A stretch of 64,000 bases of DNA from contig CANOQG010000001.1 in assembly GCA_947568835.1 (NCBI GenBank), positions 992,001 to 1,056,000 on the forward strand, given 5' to 3'. The DNA is from Protonemura montana (taxonomy: Eukaryota; Arthropoda; Insecta; Plecoptera; Nemouridae). The position numbers and the translations under genes were made by a program. A model generated the notes under the pieces. The model searched no databases. It was not told the origin of the DNA and saw only the letters and a list, made by a program, of their open reading frames with translations. Shown here one piece after another: positions 1-7,200 of the stretch; position 1 is the first letter of the stretch, and every line of letters begins with the position of its first letter.

Positions 1-777
1 GACTGCCTATACTCTATTTTCCTAGGCGATAATGAAGGAGCGGACAACTTTTGTCCGAAATTCTTGATTAAGAACCCTAAACCGACGTTTTATTCTTCGC
101 GTGATAACACCCAATGGACATTTAGTGTGTCAAAACCAATAAAATTACTCATACGTTGTTGGGAGGGAGGTAAAAAGGATATCTTGTCCACAATATCAAT
201 CGAGGGGACCGGGACCCTAAGGATGCCGGGCCAGTGCTCCGCAATGACCCAAGGGCACACCCTCTTACCCCATTTTAATTCTATTTCCACAATACACTCT
301 GATGAGTACAAATTCTATTTGCCGAATTTGGCCTTCCCCAAACACCATCAACTGATAAAACAGTGGTTAGATTCATCACAAACATCGTTGGCCAGCCTCG
401 AAATTATTACAAAATTATTAAATCAAACAGAACAACAAAGCCCTAGGATAACAGGATTAACATTCGACCATATTCAAAACCTCCTGGATCAAAGTCAGAT
501 GGAAGAGTACCATAAATCTTCACAACAACACATAAACTTTTCGTTATTTGGCCTAGGATCGGGAACCACAATCGGCCTCATTGCCATCGGCCTATACTGC
601 GCTTGGACCAAATGCACTAGGAGATCCACTAATTTAATGGTCAAACCACCCACTAACAAGATAGAAGTGGTAATAGATGATAAGAAAGCACTAGCGTCGA
701 CATCTAAAGTCGCAAGTACCAAAGTCGCGGGAGTGCAGAGTGCCACGAAACCGGTAACCAAAACACCCACCAAATAG
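1..777 (+). CDS. Env-like glycoprotein of a Ty3/gypsy (errantivirus-type) retroelement, C-terminal part only
   Basis: The frame is open from base 1 to the stop at 775-777 (258 codons), so the start lies outside the window; a TTG at 64 is not a credible eukaryotic start. Seen: cysteines at residues 2, 18, 53 and 79, the last in a GTGTLRMPGQC stretch; then a Gln/Ser-rich, probably helical segment (about 115-178); one hydrophobic segment at about 180-202 (FSLFGLGSGTTIGLIAIGLY) followed by basic residues KCTRR; and a Lys/Thr/Ser/Val-rich tail of about 50 residues. This layout of ectodomain end, single membrane anchor and short basic tail fits the transmembrane subunit of Env proteins in insect Ty3/gypsy elements. 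Known of the family: Env fuses membranes and follows gag and pol. Inferred: this is the 3' gene of a retroelement lying mostly to the left. No break is seen inside the fragment. It could instead come from a related invertebrate glycoprotein captured by a retroelement. No homology search was possible. Confidence 0.6.
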   Translation, partial: DCLYSIFLGDNEGADNFCPKFLIKNPKPTFYSSRDNTQWTFSVSKPIKLLIRCWEGGKKDILSTISIEGTGTLRMPGQCSAMTQGHTLLPHFNSISTIHSDEYKFYLPNLAFPKHHQLIKQWLDSSQTSLASLEIITKLLNQTEQQSPRITGLTFDHIQNLLDQSQMEEYHKSSQQHINFSLFGLGSGTTIGLIAIGLYCAWTKCTRRSTNLMVKPPTNKIEVVIDDKKALASTSKVASTKVAGVQSATKPVTKTPTK

Positions 778-834
778 CGAAGCCGAGGTTCAGGCTGTCT
801 CCTATGGAACGACCATGGGTCGTTCGGAACCCCC
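778..834. other. Sequence just 3' of the Env-like ORF, with a perfect short hairpin
   Basis: An inverted repeat lies at 807-825: the arms GAACGACC and GGTCGTTC surround a 3-nt loop. It sits 30 bp after the env stop codon and 10 bp before an A-rich tract. It may be part of the element's 3' untranslated region or LTR start, but no clear polypurine tract or LTR boundary was recognised here. Confidence 0.4.
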
Positions 835-900
835 AAAAAAAAAAAATAAATAAATAAATAAATAAAAAAAAAAAAATAAAAAAAAAAATAAATAAATAAA

Positions 901-943
<43 letters not shown>

Positions 944-989
944 TTAATAATAATAATAATAAAAACAATAATAACAATAATAATAAACA

Positions 990-1024
<35 letters not shown>

Positions 1025-1077
1025 AAAAATAAAATAAAAATAATAAGAATAATAATAATAGTAAAAATATATATATC
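835..1077. repeat. A/T simple-sequence tract (A runs, AAAT and AAT repeats)
   Basis: About 240 bp made almost only of A and T on the + strand: A runs, AAAT/AAATA units, a long AAT run at about 900-960, more A runs and a short (TA)n end at about 1066-1076. On the - strand it reads as poly-Ile/Leu/Phe, which is a low-complexity artefact and not a gene. It could be an expanded A-rich tail or microsatellite at the end of a retroelement. Confidence 0.9.
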
Positions 1078-1381
1078 AGTAGAGTATTATCTATAATCTA
1101 TAAAGGTTCAATAATAATTTAGCAATGACCATCAACTTTAAGACACCTGGTACAATAAGAACTAATCAACATCCATGAATTTAATAAAAACCAGTTCAGT
1201 TCATAGCCTTAAAATGTTATTGAAGGTAAAAGGAACAATTAACTGCCGCAAACTCATATTGTTACAGGATCGAAAGAGGTCATCCGCCAACCCAACCAAC
1301 CCTCCTGCGAACCACACGAGTTCTAACGACACCAAGGGCACACACAAATTATCCGTCAACATCCGACATCCACGCGAAAAC
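1078..1381. other. No gene recognised; possible retroelement 3' end
   Basis: No convincing ORF. An AATAAA hexamer is at 1183-1188. TTGTTACA at 1259-1266 is the reverse complement of TGTAACAA, the first eight bases of the LTR-like segment at 3245, and would suit the 3' end of an LTR with TG...CA ends. An 8-mer match in 4 kb is weak evidence. Confidence 0.25.
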
Positions 1382-1528
1382 CGCATCCATGAGAAGCCTT
1401 CAACACTCGAACACGAAACCACTCGCCATAGAAGAAAGCAGCAACGTGGTCGCCCACACACAGGACTGCGATTGCGGCTAAATCCTTGATATGCCGGGAT
1501 AGCCATCACCATCCCGTAACAACGATCT
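1382..1528. repeat. Diverged direct repeat, copy 1
   Basis: Pairs with 1630-1804. Shared landmarks in order are CGCATCCATGAGA, CACTCGAACACG, CCACTCGCC, AGCAGCAACGTGGTCGCCC and GATAGCCATCACCATCCCGTA. The start-to-start distance is 248 bp. Because the same words recur in both copies and a small Arg-rich ORF covers only the first, this looks like repeat DNA rather than a gene. The family is not recognised. Confidence 0.75.
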
Positions 1529-1629
1529 CAGTGCTCTCCCAACTTCTTAGATTTCCAGCACCTCCTGTCAAAGTCGTGGAGTAGCGCACATCCGGCGGGG
1601 TCATAACATTCCACGGTGTCATGGCAAAT

Positions 1630-1804
1630 CGCATCCATGAGACGTCCTCATCACTCGAACACGGTACCACTCGCCTTAGAAGACAGCAGCAACGTGGTCG
1701 CCCTCACGTCGGGGACTTTGAAGTACGAGTGCAACAACAGATGGAACTGAAGGCGAGGTCCTTGCGCTCCGTGATAGCCATCACCATCCCGTAGCTATGA
1801 TCGT
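1630..1804. repeat. Diverged direct repeat, copy 2
   Basis: Second copy of the repeat at 1382-1528, in the same orientation. It carries about 30 extra bases in its middle (around 1708-1745) and point differences. The 1529-1629 spacer shows only faint similarity to the sequence before copy 1, so an old tandem unit of about 250 bp is possible. Confidence 0.75.
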
Positions 1805-1831
1805 TGCGAGGATCCACCGCCAACTATATCT

Positions 1832-2120
1832 CCTTGGGTTTTGAACGAAACCATTTCCATAACTTCTTTCCTTGCGGACGAACAGAGGGTCCTTGGGGCC
1901 TTGGGTTTTGAACGAAACCATTTCCATAACTTCTTTCCTTGCGGACGAACAGAGGGTCCTTGGGGCCTTGGGTTTTGAACGAAACCATTTCCATAACTTC
2001 TTTCCTTGCGGACGAACAGAGGGTCCTTGGGGCCTTGGGTTTTGAACGAAACCATTTCCATAACTTCTTTCCTTGCTGACGAACAGAGGGTCCTTGGGGC
2101 CTTGGGTTTTGAACGAAACC
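1832..2120. repeat. 67-bp tandem repeat, four full copies plus a partial one
   Basis: Units start at 1832, 1899, 1966, 2033 and 2100, each with CCTTGGGTTTTGAACGAAAC; the fifth stops after 21 bp. The copies are nearly identical; the fourth has a T in TTGCTGACG where the others have G. Since 67 is not a multiple of 3, translation cycles through three frames every 201 bp, which creates a false repetitive ORF on the - strand (1795-2340). The near identity suggests recent expansion, unrelated to the 30-bp satellite. Confidence 0.95.
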
Positions 2121-2330
2121 AGGAGGCAGGCGCACTAGATCGGCGCCTGCTCCGCTCGTGAACATGTTTCTTAAGCCCGCCTCGGCTACTTCTCGTGATG
2201 CATTTTAACATACAACTTAGTGTTGTCTCGGGCAGCTCCCCCGCTGGCCTGCAAATTTCTTCCTGGCCTACCATTGTAAGAGCAGAATACATTGGTGAGC
2301 AACAGCCATGGGACAACCGAGGACACCAGT
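2121..2330. other. No gene recognised; contains a GC-rich hairpin
   Basis: Perfect 8-bp arms GCAGGCGC (2126-2133) and GCGCCTGC (2143-2150) with a 9-nt loop lie right after the 67-bp tandem repeat. It might mark the edge of the repeat or a small mobile-element end, but no partner end was found. Confidence 0.5.
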
Positions 2331-2494
2331 AATTAAACACCGAGTGTGCCTACCAGATAACACAACACACCAACCTGTCGCTTCAGAAGTCGTCGAAACC
2401 ACGTGCGCTACCCATGTGCTTGTAACAGACGTCAACTGTCAGATTCAGTCCCACGTGTGCGCAAGCTGTTAATCAAACACCAAGTGAGCCTACC
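2331..2494. repeat. Imperfect direct-repeat pair, 24 bp, 140 bp apart
   Basis: 2331-2354 and 2471-2494 match at 21 of 24 positions (AA-T/C-AAACACC core followed by AGTG and GCCTACC). Between them are two CACGTG hexamers, at about 2400 and 2452. No protein or RNA gene is recognised. Confidence 0.6.
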
Positions 2495-3230
2495 TGTCAT
2501 GTGTCATTCAACTATGATAGCTCATTGACAACCAACGTGTGCCATAACAATAACTTAACAACCAATAGTCGTGTCAACTCAACTCGTGTGCGTCATCCCT
2601 TCAACTCGTTCCATGTTTTAAATTTACCTTTTGCAACTTTCCTTTAACTTCAACGTTCAACTGCCAATTTTGTTTTGATTTGATTTCCGATTTGTTAACT
2701 TTAACCTTAACGTCAAAGCGGCATACCTGTTAACATAATTCGGAACTAGTTCACCCATGAACCAAACTAAAAGACATTCATAATCATGGACATTTTAGGT
2801 ATTCTTTTGTTGTATTTTTTAGGTTCTTCCATTTGTACCTTTCCATTGTTAAATTAAGGTGTCAATAATTGAAGTCAATAAATTGTAACTTGCGAAAATT
2901 TCAATTGCTAAACTATTCTACAAAATGTACAACAAATTGTCTAGTGTTATAGTTAGTTCTAAGATTATGATTTACTACTTGCCTGTAATTAATTTGTAGT
3001 AATGGTTTGTTGTAAGTTCTATGTTTTGAATTTTAGGTTCTTTTGGAATGGTATCATTGAATAGTAGGTTTATTTGCAAAGGTTACTAAGCAATAGTTTG
3101 ACAGTGAAGAGGTGTTAGGGAATGTGTCACCATCAGACCTTTTTTTTTACTACTTACCTTGCATTGTTTTTCTCTTCTCAAGTCTTGCTTCTACCAACAC
3201 GGAAAAGTTTTAAAACATCTTTCCTTTTTC
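2495..3230. other. AT-rich stretch without recognisable genes
   Basis: AT-rich, with pyrimidine-rich runs at about 2620-2700 and 3140-3175. The longest + ORF (69 codons at 3122-3331) is Phe/Leu-rich low-complexity sequence with no recognisable domain and overlaps the LTR-like segment, so it is not called. This could be host DNA or decayed retroelement interior. Confidence 0.5.
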
Positions 3231-3550
3231 AATGGAGGGGCGACTGTAACAAAGTTACACTTTTCCTAGCCATACCCCACTATACTATGCTCAAGTCGAT
3301 ATTCACTATAGCTAACCTAGAGTCAGACTGACACACTCCTTATAGCCTAAACTGATGATCTTGCATCAAGTGCACGCATCAGCAGAATACATGCAGGTCT
3401 CACGACGTCTAGCGTCGCCTCGGACCGGCAGAGCTTCAACTACCACAGAACTGAACGCACCGCTCTCTGCGTAGAACAATAGTAACCATCATTTAGGATG
3501 TATAATTATAACCAGGGTTTAACGTGTAATCAATAAAACCATGACTATAA
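3231..3550 (+). mobile_element. LTR-like segment of a Ty3/gypsy element, with polypurine-like tract
   Basis: Seen: a purine-rich AATGGAGGGGCGA at 3231-3243 followed at 3245 by TGTAACAAAGTTACA, itself an inverted repeat (TGTAAC, AAA, GTTACA). Further right are TATAATTATA (3501-3510) and an AATAAA polyadenylation hexamer (3532-3537). Known: Ty3/gypsy LTRs commonly start with TG right after a polypurine tract and carry an AATAAA. Inferred: an LTR begins at 3245. Its 3' end is not clear, because no TTGTTACA end and no tRNA primer-binding site is visible before integrase-like coding sequence begins at about 3590. No second copy is in the window, so this rests on motifs only. Confidence 0.4.
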
Positions 3551-4197
3551 CTTAACTATTGCCTTTTTCCCCACCCAACGTCCACCCCGCCGCACCTCAA
3601 AAAAGCACCCTTGCAAGAATCGGATCCCATACCTGGACCAGGATATAGATTGTGCCTTGATATAGTGGGAAAACTACCCACGAGTGACGAAGGATACAAG
3701 TACATCTTGACAGTGCAGGATTCATTTTCCAAAATGATAGAATTAGTTCCCCTAAGAGACCAGACAGCGGAAACAGTGGCTAAAGCTTTCGTAGAAAACA
3801 TCGTATGCCGTAAGGGTTGTCCAACTCAGGTTCTCACAGATTTAGGAAGCAACTTCATGTCTAGATTAATGACAGAATTATGCAAAGAATTAGGAATAGA
3901 TCACGTGTGTAGCACAGCGTACAGACCGGAAACGAATGGCGGATTGGAACGGGCCCATCGCGTCATCAAGACCATGCTTTCACATTACGTAAACCAAGAT
4001 CACAGAGACTGGCCAAAATTCCTACCTTTTATTCAAATCGCGTACAATAGCACAGTTTACTTAAGCACAGGAGACACGCCCTTTTTCATAGAACATTTAC
4101 GTGACATTAGACTACCCTTCGATAATTACATTCGACCTACCAGGCCTCTATATAACATCGATGAAAACTACCCTCGCGAAGCGTTAGAAAGATTGCG
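3551..4197 (+). pseudogene. Ty3/gypsy integrase catalytic core, truncated at both ends
   Basis: The frame is open from 3551 (stop at 3548-3550). Family-like sequence begins at KAPLQ (about 3602). Seen: the first catalytic Asp in CLDIVGKLP (codon 3659), the second in VLTDLGSNF (codon 3839), and Glu in NGGLERAHR (codon 3947). There are 35 residues between the second Asp and the Glu, as in DD35E integrases. YILTVQDSFSK, STAYRPETNG and AYNSTVYLSTGDTPFF are further rve-domain landmarks; Arg and Glu in YRPETNG replace the usual His and Gln. Missing upstream are the HHCC zinc-binding domain, RNase H, reverse transcriptase and protease. The reading is cut at about 4197, soon after RLPFDNYI, by the 30-bp satellite, into which it stays open until 4261. 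The core has no stop or frameshift. No ATG start is seen, so it is a fragment of pol rather than a working gene. Confidence 0.9.
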
Positions 4198-4200
4198 CCA

Positions 4201-7200
4201 GACGCTCCAGACTATCTGCTACGCTAGCCAGAGGCTCCAGACACTCTGCCACGCTAGATAGACGCTCCAGACACTCTGCCTTGCTACCCAGAATCTCCAG
4301 ACACTCTGCCTCGCTAGCCAGGCGCTCCAGACACTCTGCCTCGCTACCCAGACGCTTCAGACTATCTGCCACGCTAGCCAGTGGCTCCAGACACTCTGCC
4401 ACGCTAGCTAGACGCTCCAGGCACTCTGCCTCGCTACTTAGACGCTCCAGAAACTCTGCCTCACTAGCCAGGCACTCCAGACACTCTGGCTCGCTACCCA
4501 GACGAACCAGACACTCTGCCTCCCTAGCCAGCCGCTCCAGACACTCTGCCATGCTAGCCAGAGATTTCAGACACTCTGCTACGCTAGCTAGACGCTCCAG
4601 ACACTCTGCCACGCTAGCCAGAGGCTGCAGACACTCTGCAATGCTAGCCAGACGCTCCAGACACTCTGCCACGCTAGCTAGACGCTCCAGACACTCTGAT
4701 TCGCTACTTAGACGCTCCAGACACCTTGCCTCGCTACCCAGACGCTCCAGACACTCTGCCTCGCTACCTAGACGCTTCAGACTATCTGCCACGCTAATCA
4801 GTGGCTCCAGACACTCTGCCACGCTAGCTAGACGCTCCAGGCACTCTGCCTCGCTACTTAGACGCTCCAGACACTCTGCCTCGCTAGCCAGGCACTCCAG
4901 ACACTCTGGTTCGCAACTCAGACGCTCCAGACACTCTGCCCCGCTGGCCAGCCGCTTAAGACACTCTGCCACGCTAGCTAGACGCTCCAGACACTCTGCC
5001 ACGTTAGCCAGACGCTCCAGACACTCTGATTCGCTACCCAGACGTTCCAGACACTTTGCCTCGCTACCCAGACGCTCCAGACTATCTGCAACGCTAGCCA
5101 GAGGCTCCAGACACTCTGCCACGCTAGCTTGACGAACCAGACACTCTGCCTTGCTACCCAGAATCTCCAGACACTCTGCCACGCTAGCCAGTGGCTCCAG
5201 CCACTCTGCCAAGCTAGCTAGACGCTCCAGGCACTCTGCCTCGCTACTTAGACGCTCCAGACCCTCTGCCTCGCTAGCCAGCCGCTCCAGACACTCTACT
5301 ACGCTAGCCAGACACTCCAGACACTCTACCACGCAAGCTAGACGCTCCAGGCACTCTGCCTCGCTACTTAGACGCTCCAGACACTCTGCCTCGCTAGCCA
5401 GGCGCTCCAGACACTCTGCCACGCTAGCCAGACGCTCCAGACTCTCTGATTCGCTACCCAGACGTTCAAGACACTTTGCCTCGCTCCCCAGACGCTCCAG
5501 ACACTCTGCCTCGTTAGCCAGGCGCTTCAGAAGCTCTGCCTCGCTAGCCAGGCGCTCCAGACACTCTGCCATGCTAGCCAGACGCTCCAGACGATCTGCT
5601 ACGCTAGCCAGAGGCTCCAGACACTCTGCCACGCTAGATAGACGCTCCAGACACTCTGCCTTGCTAGCCAGACGCTCCAGACTATCTGCAACGCTAGCCA
5701 GAGGCTCCAGACACTCTGCCACGCTAGCTAGACGCTCCAGACACTCTGCCTTGCTACCCAGAATCTCCAGACACTCTGCCACGCTAGCCAGAGGCTCCAG
5801 ACACTCTGCCACGCTAGCTAGACGAACCAGACACTCTGCCTTGCTACCCAGAATCTCCAGACACTCTGCCACGCTAGCCAGTGGCTCCAGCCACTCTGCC
5901 ACGCTAGCAAGACGCTCCAGGCACTCTGCCTCGCTACTTAGACGCTCCAGACACTCTGCCTCGCTAGCCAGCCGCTCCAGACACTCTTCTACGCTAGCTA
6001 GACACTCCAGACACTCTACCACGCAAGCTAGACGCTCCAGGCACTCTGCCTCGCTAGCCAGGCGCTTCAGACACTCTGGCTGGCTACCCAGACGCTCCAG
6101 ACACACTGCCTCGCTAGCCAGCCACTCCAGACACTCTGCCACGCTAGCCAGACACTCCAGACACTCTACCACGCAAGCTAGACGCTCCAGGCACTCTGCC
6201 TCGCTAGCCAGGCGTTCCAGACACTCTGGCTCGCTTCCATACGCTCCAGGAATTTCTGCCTCGCTAGCCAGTGGCTCCAGACTATCTGCCACGCTAGCCA
6301 GAGGCTGCAGACACTCTGCAATGCTAGCCAGACGCTCCAGACACTCTGCCACGCTAGCCAGAGGCTGAAGACACTCTGCAATGCTAGCCAGACGCTCCAG
6401 ACACTCTGCCACGCTAGCTAGACGCTCCAGGCACTCTTCCTCGCTACTTAGACGCTCCAGACACTCTGCCTCGCTAGCCAGGCACTCCAGACACTCTGGT
6501 TCGCTACTCAGACGCTCCAGACACTCTGCCTCGCTAGCCAGCCGCTTAAGACACTCTGCCACGCTAGCTAGACGCTCCAGACTCTCTGTTACGCTAGCCA
6601 GACGCTCCAGACACTCTGATTCGCTACCCAGACGTTCCAGACACTTTGCCTCGCTACCCAGACCCTCCAGACTATCTGCAACGCTAGCCAGAGGCTCCAG
6701 ACACTCTGCCACGCTAGCTAGACGAACCAGACACTCTGCCTTGCTACCCAGAATCTCCAGACACTCTGCCACGCTAGCTAGACGCTCCAGGCACTCTGCC
6801 TCGCTACTTAGACGCTCCAGACACTCTGCCTCGCTAGACAGCCGCTCCAGACACTCTACTACGCTAGCCAGACACTCCAGACACTCTACCACGCAAGCTA
6901 GACGCTCCAGGCACTCTGCCTCGCTACTTAGATGCTCCAGACACTCTGCCTCGCTAGCCAGGCGCTTCAGACACTCTGGCTGGCTACCCAGTCGCTCCAG
7001 ACACACTGCCTCGCTAGCCAGCCTCTCCAGACACTCTACCACGCTAGCCAGACACTCCAGACACTCTACCACGCAAGCTAGCCGCTCCAGGCACTCTGCC
7101 TCGCTAGCCAAGCGTTCCAGACACTCTGGCTCGCTTCCATACGCTCCAGGAATTTCTGCCTCGCTAGCCAGTGGCTCCAGACTATCTGCCACGCTAGCTA

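Noticed and set aside
64-66. TTG as start of the Env-like gene
   Set aside because: The frame is open to base 1 and eukaryotic retroelement env genes do not start at TTG; the gene is cut by the window edge.
495-990. - strand ORFs of poly-Leu/Ile/Phe
   Set aside because: They translate the A/T simple repeat at 835-1077.
1175-1512. Overlapping ~100-codon ORFs on both strands
   Set aside because: No recognisable domain, basic low-complexity composition, and half of the span is a diverged direct repeat found again at 1630-1804 without the ORF.
1795-2340. - strand ORF of 181 codons with repeated peptides
   Set aside because: It reads through the 67-bp tandem repeat, whose period forces the same DNA through three frames; the peptide repeats are the frame cycle.
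3122-3331. 69-codon + ORF
   Set aside because: Phe/Leu/Ser-rich, unknown, and it crosses the putative polypurine tract and LTR start.
3611-3613. TTG as start of the integrase gene
   Set aside because: Integrase-like residues (KAPLQ) begin upstream of it, and integrase is normally released from a pol polyprotein, so there is no start here.
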